Assembly: GCA_019022495.1 (NCBI GenBank)
Contig: JAFEKR010000002.1
Span: forward strand, 4,340,001-4,404,000
DNA: 64,000 nt
Reading direction: 5' to 3'
DNA from: Epichloe hybrida
Lineage: Eukaryota; Ascomycota; Sordariomycetes; Hypocreales; Clavicipitaceae
Positions 33,216-44,452 of this stretch are shown piece by piece. The stretch's first letter is position 1; each line of letters begins with the position of its first letter. Made by a program: the position numbers and the translations under genes. The notes under the pieces are model-generated. The model was not told where the DNA came from. It saw only the letters and a program-made list of their open reading frames with translations, and did not search any database.

Positions 33216-35439
33216 GGAAGGTTGTCATAGCAAAGGCGATCGGACCGTTCGCTCTGTCCAGAGTCATTAGTTCCTGGTGCATTGTGATGATCCAGACTGG
33301 GCTTTGGCATTATCTGATTCTATGGGGAGTTTCGGGAGTTTCATTGAGTAATCCATGGCATTACCAAGCAAGGTTATTCAGACCGAAGCAGTGGATGTGA
33401 TGGAAGTGGTGATTTCATTTGGACCCAGTTTACATTCAAGTTTAGTTAGTAAATGGAAAGACATGAATAACTGGAATCCATATGCCTGACAATATCGCGA
33501 TGTGCCCTGTGTTAACCGAGCAAGGAAAACGACTGTACCCGCAATAGCTTATGCATTCTCATTTGGGGAAAGCTGCGGTTCCATCTCACGTGCATAATGA
33601 TAATTATGGGAGCATCCTTACCGCTAGAATTCGTATTAAATAGCTCTTATTAACCGCCGCCGACGCCGCCGCTATAGCAAAAAAGAATATTATAAGATGC
33701 CTCATAATTGAAATAGGATATCCCTAAAGAAAACTAGAATTATGCTAAGAGCTAGATTTAGCAGCGGAGGATAGGAGAAAGCAGACATGAGGAAAGCAAT
33801 GTAGGAACTCTTCTGATGGCTAGTAAATAGCTTCAAATCACAATGCTAGATAGATTTCACACATTACACTCTCTTACTATATGAATTACTTACTATGGGT
33901 GCCTAGTATTGGATGTCTAAGCCGCTTCCCTAGCCACAAAGGGATGCTCGTTACGCCAGAGGGGATGCTGCATAAACGCTCCCTTAATTATTAATTCAGC
34001 TCATCGTAATTGTTATTTTCCCCCATCAGAAATGGCTGCATTTGCCGGTATCGTCGAGTGATCAGAGCTACGCCCATCTCTAGGCATCTGCAGTCATAGT
34101 ACCCCGCAAGAGAAAGAGATGTGGTACCACCCCTTCTCAGCATGTGTTTGAAATTGCGGAAATGATGATCCAGGAGAGCCGAGTTGTTGACTCAAGTCCT
34201 AAGCCCGTGGGTCCTTTGCCTGGCTCCGCGGTTGTTATGGAGCGACAACCTCGAGCGAGAATCCTTGAAGGTCTATTATACCCATACCCATACCAGACAT
34301 ATGCAGGGATCAGACTTCTGGATCATGACAAGCTAAAGTACCGAAGTAACGAAGGGGGGGGAGGGGGAGGATTTACCCGCCACCTCCGGTTGGCGGACAA
34401 GATCCGAACATCCGAGCCTTTGACGATGGAAGTGGCGCTGCGAGTCCCGGCCAGCTGGGACAAGCTGTCGTGTTGCTTGTTGATGCCATTGGATACCGGC
34501 TTCAACGGGTTGTCTCGGTCAGTCCCGAGGGCGAGGCAAGACATTGGGCGGGATCTGTACGGACTAGATCTGGGATCCCGGCTGCGGCTGCCAGATGATG
34601 TGTTGCCGTCTCGAGACTCGACAGAAGCTCGGGGAAAGAGCACAGAGTGAATGAGTGGGAGTGGCTTGCCTGGCTTGCCTGACTCGGCGCTGTTTGTGGT
34701 GACGTGGATTGCGCACCACCAAATTGAGCGATCCGAGCCCGCCCTGTGGCTCTGTTTGTCTGTGGGGTCAGATCAGTTGTACAGTGGTGTGCCAGACCGA
34801 CCAAACAAGACGTGACTCGCATCGTTCCTGCCTCTGTCCATCTATCTCAGATTGATAGTCCAGTACCGCCCCGCAGTGCGGTCCGCAGTGCGATCCCCTC
34901 TCAACTTTGCAAATAAACCCCGTTGGTACCCAGCGGAATTCGGACCTGCTATTTTCTCATCGCCGTCTTCGTCTTGTGCATCCCTTTCCCTCTGCGACAT
35001 ATCACCCATTGACCATCTTGTCTTGACCATCTTGTCAATTCGGGCATCAGCCGGCAAGACCACGTTACTTCAGCGGCATGGTCAGAAGCAGAAGCAGAAG
35101 CAAACACAACGGAACACCCAGGCAATAAAGAAGAAGAAGATTCAACGAAACCTGCGATCGCCAGGTCGCTCCGCCGCTCCGCGAGGCACTCAGCCCGAAC
35201 TCGAACTCGATCAGGATCCAGGAGACGCGCCCACTCGTCTGTCTGTGTGCAGTCTGGGAAGCTTGCCCTTGGTAAATGGCCTTTGATGGCCAGAATATTG
35301 CACCTCATCTTACAACACCCCCATCGACTTTGCGACTACGCAGCGACTCTCATCTTCCAATCATACTTCAACGCTGGCTTCGAAACCCCATTCAAAGTTG
35401 TCTGCTTTCGCGCTTGGAGAATCTGCCAGAGCTCACATC
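33216..35439. other. Long intergenic region (2.2 kb), partly AT-rich
   Basis: From about 33,600 to 34,050 the composition turns AT-rich, with short CCGCCG remnants, resembling an old decayed repeat. A 168-codon frame at 34144-34650 shows no family pattern. The last few hundred bases should be the methyltransferase promoter and leader; they hold an A/G-rich repeat at about 35082-35105. Confidence 0.5.
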
Positions 35440-36765
35440 ATGGAGTCTGAAGCGTTGTCGCAGGGCGCCCCATCAATCTCATCCGAGGATACTGTCATCT
35501 CAGTCGCAACATCACAGGAAACCGCCATAATTCAATGCATTGAGAATGGAGAGTACACAGAAGAAGGAGACGTTGATGATGATAACCGCAGCTTAACAGA
35601 CAGCATTCGACAACACATTGTGGATGGTGGTCTGAGATATCATGCGTACCATGCTGGCAAGTACGCGTTTCCGAACGATGAAACAGAACAATATCGAGAC
35701 GACCTTAAACATCACTTGACATTGCACTTGTGTGAAGGTTCATATTTCCATGCTCCCATAAAAAATCTTCTCAAAAGGGGCGCTCATGTACTTGATTTAG
35801 GTGAATTTCAACGGTTCTCTTCCAAAGTTGACGAACATTTCTTTGGATTGTGTCTCTAACTGTTCATTCAGGTACGGGAACTGGGAGATGGTGCGTTGAG
35901 TGTAAGTAAAACCATGTCCACGATAGGCTTACGATATTATTTCATATGATGAATGTTCAGGACATGTCGTTTCTGACAGTCACCGAACAGTAGCCGATAT
36001 GTTTCCAAACTCACACTTTGAGGGAATGGATTTGTCTCCAATTCAACCAGACTGGGTTCCCGAGAATGTTTCTTTTGTGGTTGACGACGTGGAACACGAA
36101 TCTGGTTGGATATATCCTGAAAACAAACTCGACTACGTCCATGTTCGACACCTCATCCATTCAATCAAAGACCGTCGGCAGATGTGGGAACGTATTTACA
36201 GGTAGGCCTCATCCCCCTCCCTTCGGAGACATTGACTTATACATGGACGATGATGGCTGATTCTTGGACCTCGTTGCCCCGCATATACAGCCATTTGAAG
36301 CCGGGCGGATACGTCGAAATACAAGAGTTCATGTACGTTGCCGCTTGTGATGATGACTCTTGCGATGGCCCTTATGCCGTCCGCGACTTTCTCAACTACT
36401 TGGCGGCGGGTTTGCAAGCCCTTGGTTCAGATCTGAACAGTATTCAACATATCGAAGGAGAGCTGGTAGATTCTGGCTTTACCGAGCTCCACTATCAAGA
36501 CTTGAAATGTCCCATAGGCCCATGGGCGAGAAGGCTACGTCTGCAAGAGTGTGGCCATATCCTCCGCGACGTCATCATGTGGGGGCTGGAAGGTCTCTCC
36601 CGCAGACCTTTCCGCGATGGGTTACACTGGACCCCAACTCAAATACAGATGTTTCTCGTTGATGTGAGGAAAGATCTGTCCCGAGAGGACAACAGACTTC
36701 CCCCTTTCCACAGTTACTTTCCGTTCCGAAGCATATATGGGCGCAAACCACTTGATGCACCATGA
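35440..36765 (+). CDS. LaeA-like class I SAM-dependent methyltransferase
   Basis: Four exons (35440-35800, 35872-35901, 35991-36201, 36291-36765) give 358 residues; exon 2 is only 30 bases. The splices rebuild the SAM-binding motif I, HVLDLGTGTGRWCVELADMFP, at about 116-136. Then come FEGMDLSPIQPDWVPENVSFVVDD (motif II and post-motif), LDYVHVRHLIHSIKD, and HLKPGGYVEIQEF. This series is that of the large fungal family related to LaeA and the UMTA methyltransferases. Some members regulate secondary metabolism and others methylate small molecules; the sequence does not say which. The N-terminus (residues 1-60) is acidic and variable, as usual. No biosynthetic cluster genes are next to it. It is the last recognisable conserved gene before the repeat-rich block. 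Confidence 0.9.
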
Positions 36766-37502
36766 GGTTGTTGAAGAAAGAACCAACCATGGCTGCAGGG
36801 GAGTTTGAGTGTTACAAGACACACAAGACTGGCAAGGTCAAGAATGGCAGCTAGGTAGTTTGTCATGTGATGTTCGTAATGGAAGAGGACGAAAATCTTT
36901 GTGCGGACCACTCGAAACAGGGTGACTTAATTGTTTGCATTTTACTTTCACACATGACGATTTCTTCATGCATGCCGACCCGAACATGGACGACTTGCTC
37001 CGTTAGCTTCAGATTAGCTTCAGGAAGCTGCGGATCGATATCATGCTTTGACGTGGGATGAGAATTGAGTCAACTCACTACATGTGGCCACATGAAAGCT
37101 TTTGACGACGGCCAGCGCTCCGAGTGCGAGTGCGAGAATGCCAAACTCAAGTTCTGGACTAGAACGCCCGCCGCACCTTGGTCAGCGCCCAAGGTATCTA
37201 TGGAAAGTAAATTTGACACCGGATGAATTCAGAATCAGGAGACATCGTTGCCGAACAAGCAGTGTATTCTTTCGCCCCCGACTATGGCGGTATAATCTGT
37301 AGATTGGACTCTGATGAAAAAACTCACCGAGGGCAACACACCCCAACACCCGTGGGAGGGTTGGCCGCTGGCTACCAGTCAGTGTCACTGATGTCTCCGA
37401 TGTTGGCAGGAAATACAGTTTGCGGCCAGGCAAGACGGCTTATACAAGACTTCTGACCGACCGCGACGAACTTTGGCGTGTCCACCACGGGGCTTACTAT
37501 TC
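36766..37502. other. Intergenic, no gene recognised
   Basis: Short open frames at 37100-37460 show no family pattern. It ends in a minisatellite. Confidence 0.5.
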
Positions 37503-37950
37503 GGTGTGTATCACTCACTTGGTTGGAACGAAAGCATGTTGGCGATGATAAAACCTTGGTAGCTGTGGTGATGAACTTAACTTAGGGGGTTGTCACTCAC
37601 TTAGTCAGAACGAAAGTATATTAGCGATGGAAAAACCTTGGTAGCTGCGGTAATGAAGTTAACTTAGGGGGTTGTTACTTACTTAGTCGAAACGAAAGTG
37701 TGTTAGCCATGAAAAAAAAAAAGCCTTGGTAGCTGCGGTAATGAACTTAACTTAGGGGGTTGTCACTCACTTGGTCGAAACTAAAGTATGTTAGCAATGA
37801 AAAAAAAAAAAAAGCCTTGGTAGCTACGGCAATAAACTCAACTTTGGGGGTTGTCACTTACTTAGTTAAGATGAAAGTATATTAGCGATGGGAAAAAAAA
37901 ACAACCTAAAGCTTGGTGGCTGCGGTGATGAACTCAACTTGGGGAGTCGC
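37503..37950. repeat. Minisatellite, five to six copies of an 83-95 bp unit
   Basis: Each unit reads roughly CACTTAGTCGAAACGAAAGT, then TTAGCGATG, an A tract of variable length, CCTTGGTAGCTGCGGTAATG, AACTTAACTTAGGGGGTTGT. Copies differ by point changes, and by A-tract lengths from about 4 to 14, which accounts for the period variation. The last copy is the most diverged. Confidence 0.92.
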
Positions 37951-38059
37951 AATCATTTAACGTTTCCTCGCGCTGGGACGAGAAAAGCTTAGCATTTCAG
38001 AGCTGGGTATAAAGAGGTGCGGTTTCCCCTAGCCAGGGGCGCGGGTTCCTCTCTTCCCT

Positions 38060-38400
38060 CTTCATCGTGTTGTTCTCATCTTCTCCCCTCTTCATACATC
38101 ATCACCAAGAAGAACAAAAACAGAACAAACCACAATAACAACAACAACAACCACCACTAGAAAGGAGTAACACTTGTTTAACAAGATCTCCTATTATCTT
38201 CTTTTCCAATAACAACAACAAAACAACCACCACCACCACTAGAAAGGAGTAACACTTGTTTAACAACTTCTCACTCCTATTATCTTCTCCCCTCTTTAAA
38301 CATCACCACCAACAACAACGAAAACCAGAAAGGAGCAACACTTGTATGACAACATCTCACTCCCATCATCTTCTCCCCTCTTTACTTACACATTATCAAA
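38060..38400. repeat. About 85-bp repeat in the leader of the zinc-finger gene, three to four copies
   Basis: The core AGAAAGGAGTAACACTTG occurs at about 38158, 38240 and 38327, each followed by TCTCACTCCTATTATCTTC-TCCCCTCTTT and by CAACAACAAC-rich sequence. A fourth partial copy starts near 38060. The array ends 17 bases before the ATG at 38417, so at least part of it is probably transcribed as leader. Confidence 0.9.
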
Positions 38401-38416
38401 GAAACCCCCCCCCCCA

Positions 38417-39010
38417 ATGACAAGCATCATCGAGATGGCCTGCATTGAGAGCTCCCGGGCCGCGATCCCGTCCCTCGCCACCCCAGAGCCCGTGGAAAAA
38501 CGGGCTACATCACAGCTGCCGACCCCAACGGCAAGCCCTAGCACCTCACAGCTGCCGAACCCAACGGCGAGCCCTGGCACCTCACAGCTGCCGACCCCAT
38601 CGGCAAGCCCTAGCAGCTCGCCGGCCGAGGACGAGGGGGACAAGAGCGAAGAGGAGGAGGAGGAGGACGACGACGAGGACGACGACGGGCCGGTGGTGCT
38701 TCAGAACATGGCCCGCTGCCCACGGTGCCTCAGGTTGTTCCCCAAGGGGTCAATGGCAGACCACCGGAAGACGCACCTCCTCAGCAGGGTCGGCACAGAA
38801 GGCCAGCTGGTGAGCCGAAGCAGCGCCTGCAGCCACTGCCGCCGGCGAGGCCACCGCTGCATCGTGGCCAAGCGTCCCAACCACGAGGCGCTGCGGACAG
38901 TCCGCTGCCTGCAATACCTGGTTGACAGGGAGGGCTGCTCCTTCGAAAAGGCCTACAGGCACTTGGACGTCCGGACGTTGTCGGAGCACCCTGCCGCCCG
39001 TTTGCGTTGA
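38417..39010 (+). CDS. Small protein with C2H2-like finger and CCHC-like knuckle, no known family
   Basis: A single-exon frame of 197 residues starts at 38417; an upstream in-frame ATG at 38342 lies inside the leader repeat and is less likely. Residues 31-69 are three copies of a 13-residue repeat (TSQLPTPTASPS-type). An acidic run (EEEEEEDDDEDDD) covers 77-90. A C2H2-like finger follows: Cys101-x2-Cys104-x11-His116-x3-His120. A second possible zinc site is Cys138-x2-Cys141-x4-His146-x-Cys148. The C-terminal 45 residues look helical and basic. I do not recognise a family. Third-position GC is high compared with the flanks, and the frame is free of stops across low-complexity sequence, so it is probably a real, lineage-specific gene. 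A nucleic-acid-binding role is an inference. Confidence 0.65.
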   Translation: MTSIIEMACIESSRAAIPSLATPEPVEKRATSQLPTPTASPSTSQLPNPTASPGTSQLPTPSASPSSSPAEDEGDKSEEEEEEDDDEDDDGPVVLQNMARCPRCLRLFPKGSMADHRKTHLLSRVGTEGQLVSRSSACSHCRRRGHRCIVAKRPNHEALRTVRCLQYLVDREGCSFEKAYRHLDVRTLSEHPAARLR

Positions 39011-39580
39011 GCCGGCAAGGAAGGAAGGCGAAGGCTTGGACGGGGATTCCCCGTCTGTCGGGAGACGGACTTGCACGTTTCGGGAGCAACTCGTTCTGAC
39101 GGACAGTTGAGACAGTTGAACGGGGATGCGGTTTTATTTGGCGGATAAGAACCTTTCTTGGGTCCGACGCGCATGATTTGGAATGGTTTGGGAACAGACG
39201 AATGTCGGTATGGGATTCATGTCCATGGATTGGAGTTTTGGTTTATTGATTTGGAATGGTTTGGGAAACAGACGAATGACTATGTCGGTATGGGGAGTCA
39301 TGTCCATGGGTTGGAGTTTGCTTCATCACAGCGTTGGGAATTTTTCGGAGACTGAACCCCGGGAGGAGTCAGCATTCATAGTCATCATGATACCTGGTGC
39401 GCCATGAATATATTCTTGTTCGTGGCTCGCTTCACTTACTTCTCGATGGCGCATGCCTGGCGGAGACGTTGAAGGGTTTGAAATTTTTTTGTTTTAAAGA
39501 AAAAGTCATGGGATGTGATATGTGTTTATTCGCCTTGACATTGTAATCTGATTCGTGATACATGGCAAGTCAAGGAGGAC
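39011..39580. other. Intergenic between the zinc-finger gene and the repeat block
   Basis: A duplicated segment with TTTGGAATGGTTTGGGAA-ACAGACGAATG and GTCCATGGRTTGGAGTTT occurs at about 39176-39240 and 39249-39320. No gene is seen. Confidence 0.55.
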
Positions 39581-39670
39581 ATGTATCTACTAGACCTCAT
39601 GTATCTACTAGACCTCATGTATCTACTAGACCTCATGTATCTACTAGACCTCATGTATCTACTAGATCTT
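39581..39670. repeat. Five copies of an 18-bp unit ATGTATCTACTAGACCTC
   Basis: The copies are contiguous and nearly perfect; the last has one C-to-T change. It lies at the boundary of the AT-rich block. Confidence 0.97.
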
Positions 39671-39690
39671 TATGGCTGCCCGAATTTATC

Positions 39691-39868
39691 GGCATCATAG
39701 GCGCAAGGAAAGCGTCAGTATCCGCCTAGGCTAACTATTATCCGCTTCTGTTTTTTTTTACTAACTTACGAACGATTTAACAATTTAACTAACTAACTAA
39801 CTAACTGACTAACTAACAATTTAACTAACTAAGTGACTACTAACGATTTAACGATTTAACTAACTAAC
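39691..39868 (+). mobile_element. Repeat C, copy 1, left part
   Basis: It begins with GGCATCATAGGCGCAAGG and CCTAGGCTAACTATTATCC, a head that recurs at 58,999. A minisatellite of AACTAACTGAC and GATTTAACGATTT units follows. The copy is interrupted at 39,869 and resumes at 58,246 with the same minisatellite. Confidence 0.75.
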
Positions 39869-40232
39869 TAGAGTATTGCACTAAAACGTGTAGTGTAGTG
39901 TAGTATTTATAGTGTAGTGTAATAACTACACTATAAACTACACTACACTATAAACTACACTAACTATAAGGAAAAAAAACTACACTACACTAACTATAAA
40001 AAAAAAAAAACTATAATACATTACACTACAAATTTTTTTTCCTAAACTACACTAATTACAAACACTACAAATATAGTATTAGACTTTTTATTAGTTATTA
40101 GTATTATAAGGATTAAAAGAATGCTAGTTATATAAAAGCTTTTATTATTACCTATTTTATTTAATTAATTATAGAATTTATAATATTATATTATTTTAGT
40201 AATTTTACTATAACTAAGTAAGGTTATATATA
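39869..40232 (+). mobile_element. hAT-like inverted-repeat element B, copy 1, left end
   Basis: The end starts (T/C)AGAGTATTGCACTAAAACG and continues through GTGTAG repeats. The same end is found inverted at 45,292 and direct at 56,422. The flank TAACTAAC occurs again just past 58,245, which fits an 8-bp duplication, and the terminus fits the hAT pattern YARNG. The part at 40216-40232 is one copy of a 17-bp target duplication made by the LINE. Confidence 0.7.
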
Positions 40233-43073
40233 TTCTTTACGCTAGCTAGCTAACTATATAGCTGTTCCTAGTACTCCATCCGCTTAGTTAAGAGGGAAAA
40301 CCCTTTACTAGGGAGAAAAAACCCTCTTATATTTGTAAATAGGCTAGCACTAACTCTCTTATAGGTTTACGCTATATTAGGTGTAACTAATTATAAGTAT
40401 TTATTACTAGCTTACGCTAGCCTTATCCTAAAGAAAATAAAAAAGAAAGGAAAATATATAGTAATAGTCTTAACTAGCTCCCTTTAGTGCTAGTTTAGTC
40501 TTACTTTAACCTAGCTTTATATCCCTTACTTTACCTTAAGGTATAGTAAATTTAAATTTATAATAATAATTTACTTTTTATTTACTTTACTTCTAACTTT
40601 TCTATTACCTTACTTTTTAGCTAAATCTAACCTAGTATTAGTCTAAATGTCTTATAAAGTCTAAGTATATAGTTTTATTTAATTATAGTAAAGGGTAAGT
40701 AATTTAGGCCTAGTAGCTAGGTAGTTTTACTCCTAGATTAGTTACGCGCTATCTATGTGTTTATTTATCTTATACTTTATTTTCTAGCTAATATTATAAT
40801 TAGTCCCCCCCCTCTCTCTCTTAAGTATAAAAAAGAGCTCCTTTTCTCTTAAGGTTTTAATCTTTTTTCTCTTTTTATAATAAATTTCCTATAGGTTCTT
40901 TTTCTCCTTATTTCCTTTAGAAGCTATTTAAGGCTTCTTTAGTCTAGTGCTAGTTTAAATACTAATATTTTATATAGAAAAACACGCTATAATATTACTA
41001 AGCTCTATAAGTACCTTATTTTTAGTGCTATTCTAGCTTTAATTTACCTAGGAACTTATAACCTTAGATAAGTATTTAAGGAAGTCCTTAACCTAGAAGT
41101 AATTAGATTAAATAAAGGTAAAAGGCCTAGAAGTAAGTCCCCTTTACCTTTATTTTACCTTATTTTTAGGTCTAACCTAAGGTAACTAAGTAAGCTATAA
41201 GAGATCTAGTGTATATCCTATAAGATATAATCCATTAAGTATAAGGGCTATTAGTGCTATAATATTATTAGTAAGTTAGTTTATTTCTAGTCTAGGGGCA
41301 AGGCTAATTAGTATATAAAGGGGTAATATCTAATACTTACTTTAATTATTAGGTTTATAATTATAAATATATTAAAGTAATATTAACTCTTACACTTATT
41401 TTAAGCTTACTCTAGTGCTAATTTACTTATAGCTAAATATTACTAGCTAGTAAGGGGAATATTAGTAATTAGTTAAGACTTAGGCTAGTATAGTTACTAG
41501 GAGTAATATAAGTAGCTTTACTTTAGCTTAGTAGTAGCTTTATTTTATAGCTAACTTTAATTATCTAAGCCCTAGAGAACTATATAGCTTAGGTTAAGAA
41601 ACTCTATACTAAAAACTATATAAAGAAGAAATAAGGTATCTCTATAGTAAGCCTAGACCTAGCTAAGTCTAGGTTTATAAAGAAATAATATAATAAGGTT
41701 ATCTTTTAGCTCTAGTAACTTAATACTTAAGTAGCGGAGATAAACTAGCTCCTAGCCACTAGCCTATTAGCTAAGGGTAAGAGTAAGGTAATAGAGAATA
41801 TAATCCCTATTTCTAAGGAGAAATAAGGCTAATTCTAGGTTAGTAAAGGGGTAGTAATAAGCTAGTGTAAAATAATACCTATAGCTTTTTAACTTAAAAT
41901 TAATCTAATAACTATTCTAGACCTATAGTCTTCCTATTATAGTGTAATTTTACCTTATATCTAGCTTACCTCTGTAGCTACACTATTTTACCTAGTGCCT
42001 CTCTTTAGTTATCTATAGTGTCTATTTATTAGTTAGTTTAGTTACCTCTAGGGTAGCCTAGATTCTCCCCTAGTTTATATTAGCTAAAGGCTAGGTCTTA
42101 TGCTAATATATAGTATTAGAGTTTTCTTATACTAAGGAATTACTTTATAATATATCTTACCTTTAGGGGATTATCTAAGGCTAGCCTTGCCTCCTATATA
42201 TCTCTAAGCTATCTTATTTAGGGGTGTCTATAGTTATAGTTAGCATAGTTAATAATTATATAGTACTAGTCTTTAATTATATAACTATAGCTATATAGGG
42301 GTAAAGCTACCCTAGGAACGCGCCTTTAAAAGAGAAACTTATTAAGGCTAATCTTTCTTATATATAATTATACTATTATAAAGAAAACATACTTATTAAG
42401 CCTAGTGTGAAATTTCTAGATTTCCTTTAGGTTATAGGTAAGTAAGTGGTTCTTTATTAGCTCTCTTCTATACTTATATTATCTCTATTACCTATTAGAA
42501 TACTAGTCTTCCTATCTTTTCTTTTACTCCTTATATAGTTATATATCTAGTTTATTATTAGTAAGTAAGGGTTTTCTTTTACATTATAGTACTATTTACA
42601 CTAAGTTAGCTATAGCCTATATCTTATTTATTATTTTACTAAGTATAATCCTTTTCTTAAACTTTTGCTTTATCTTATTTAAGTAAAGGTCTAGGGGAGG
42701 GATATAGGTTTTAACTTCTAGCTAAGTAATTAGTATAGCCTTAAATACTCTAGCTATAGTCTAGAGATAAGTTAATTAGTTTACTATAAAACTTTTAACT
42801 ATTCCTTATAGTTTTTCTCCCTTCTTAGTTAGGGTATAGTAAGTGCTTACCCTATAGGTAAGAATAGGCTAGACTACCTACGTGTATATAAGCTAGGTGT
42901 CTCTAAAGCTAATGCCCTATGCTAACATTACTAACGTAAAGAGTGTAAGCTACTACTAGGCTAGTTTTCCCTTAAGGATATTCTTATAGGCACTCTAGTT
43001 AAGTTTCCTATTTACCTATACCCTAAGGAATTAGCATGCCTCTATTAGCACTATCTCCTTTATACTAAGCTAG
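40233..43073 (-). mobile_element. Tad-like LINE, 3' portion (RIP-damaged)
   Basis: Minus-strand translation, stops ignored, gives the RNase H and C-terminal part of a fungal Tad1-type LINE: a segment like SGAFKATSG-YL-P near 42,700 and KFLFKRRVPRV at about 42,320, the usual start of the C-terminal zinc finger. Stops are frequent and of the CAG-to-TAG and TGG-to-TGA type expected from RIP. The stretch 40,233-41,900 is less clear and may include another relic. The element continues at 48,633 beyond a nested gypsy element. Confidence 0.65.
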
Positions 43074-43343
43074 TGTCACGGCTTGCACCAAAAGGTTAAG
43101 AACGAAGTAATAGCTAAGACTATCGCAGTCACTACTAGATAGATGCTAGCTAGGGGCAGGTGCGTGAAGGTTTTAATCTTTAACCTAGCACTAATAATGT
43201 GCGTAATCTTTAATAAATACCTTACTTTATAAGCATATAGCTATCTTATAGCTAGCTAGTCTCTTTATTATTTATATAGCCTAAAGGTTCTTTAAAGACT
43301 TGCTTTAATAAATATCCTATCTTTAACCTTTACGCTCCTAATA
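43074..43343 (-). repeat. 3' LTR of the nested gypsy element
   Basis: It is 270 bp, starting TGTCACGGCTTGCACC on the plus strand and ending CTCCTAATA. It is the better preserved of the two LTRs at this end. Confidence 0.9.
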
Positions 43344-43370
43344 TAATACCCCCCTTATATATAATTAACC

Positions 43371-43448
43371 ACCCCGTGGCGTGGTGGTTACACGCTGTGG
43401 AGACCTGTTCCGGGTCGCAGGTCGTGGGTTCGAATCCCACACGGGGCA
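43371..43448 (+). tRNA. tRNA-like sequence, probably head of a SINE, not a functional tRNA
   Basis: This is a GC-rich island in AT-rich DNA. The ends pair as an acceptor stem (ACCCCGT with ACGGGGC, first pair A-C), then discriminator A. A D-like arm pairs GCGTG with CACGC, and the T arm is perfect: GTGGG, loop TTCGAAT, CCCAC. The B-box GGTTCGAATCC is intact and an A-box-like TGGCGTGGTGG is present. The middle is wrong for a tRNA: a six-pair stem GACCTG/CAGGTC with a ten-base loop. So a Pol III promoter of tRNA origin is clear, but a working tRNA is unlikely. Confidence 0.6.
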
Positions 43449-43545
43449 CAATTTTAGAGGTCTTGGTCACACCTCTAAAATTGAACCAATCGCAGGGCTA
43501 GAAAAAGTGGGCCTAGTGCCCCCACTTTTCTAGCCTTGCAAGCGA
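43449..43545 (+). mobile_element. Body of the SINE-like element with two strong hairpins
   Basis: Directly after the tRNA-like head, ATTTTAGAGGT (43451-43461) pairs with ACCTCTAAAAT (43471-43481), and CTAGAAAAAGTGGG (43498-43511) pairs with CCCACTTTTCTAG (43521-43533). Base composition is balanced and lacks RIP-type TpA excess, unlike both flanks. The right limit is not clear; moderately balanced sequence goes on to about 43,790. Confidence 0.5.
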
Positions 43546-43810
43546 ATTAAACAAGCTACTTCGCTATATAAATTAGCTAGGATACCTAGAGCTCTAGGGT
43601 CTAATTTTAAGCTAGGGTTTGCAACTATATTGCATAAATTGACGGATTTGGGAACTAGATTGAAGAAGACAGGGATAGTTAGAGGAAATATCATTATAAG
43701 AGAGTTATAGATATCAAACAACGAGTTGGAACCATGTATGTAGTTAAACATCAAATCGTAGTAGGTTTTTCACCTAACTAGGCAACTAACTAGTTATCTA
43801 GTTATCTATA

Positions 43811-44452
43811 TTATTACTATTATTACTATAATTACTATAATTACTATAATTACTATAATTACTATAATTACTATAATTACTATAATTACTATAATTACTA
43901 TAATTACTATAATTACTATAATTACTATAATTACTATAATTACTATAATTACTATAATTACTATAATTACTATAATTACTATAATTACTATAATTACTAT
44001 AATTACTATAATTACTATAATTACTATAATTACTATAATTACTATAATTACTATAATTACTATAATTACTATAATTACTACTATAATTACTATAATTATA
44101 ATTACTATAATTACTATTATTATAATTACTATAATTACTATAATTACTATAATTACTATAATTACTATAATTACTATAATTACTATAATTACTATAATTA
44201 CTATAATTACATAATTATATAATTATTATATACTATAATTACTATAATTACTATAATTACTATAATTACTATAATTACTATTATTACTATAATTACTATA
44301 TTATACTACTATAATTACTATAATTACTATAATTACTATTATTACTATAATTACTATTATTACTATAATTACTATTATTACTATAATTACTATTATTACT
44401 ATAATTACTATTATTACTATAATTACTATTATTACTATAATTACTATTATTT
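43811..44452. repeat. Expanded array of the 9-mer ATAATTACT (about 640 bp)
   Basis: About 70 near-perfect copies. Element B at 56,422 has only a few copies at the matching place (about 57,340-57,372), so this is an expansion inside a B fragment. Confidence 0.95.

Noticed and set aside
34144..34650. 168-codon open frame on the plus strand
   Set aside because: It contains a G-tract-encoded poly-Gly run and no recognisable protein pattern, and lies in the expected promoter region.
43371..43448. A functional tRNA, for example tRNA-His with a GTG anticodon
   Set aside because: No seven-base loop with a five-pair stem can be formed at the right place; the central stem has a ten-base loop.
43530..43754. 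74-codon open frame on the minus strand in the transposon block
   Set aside because: It lies in the less mutated stretch beside the SINE-like element; there is no domain or start context to support a gene.
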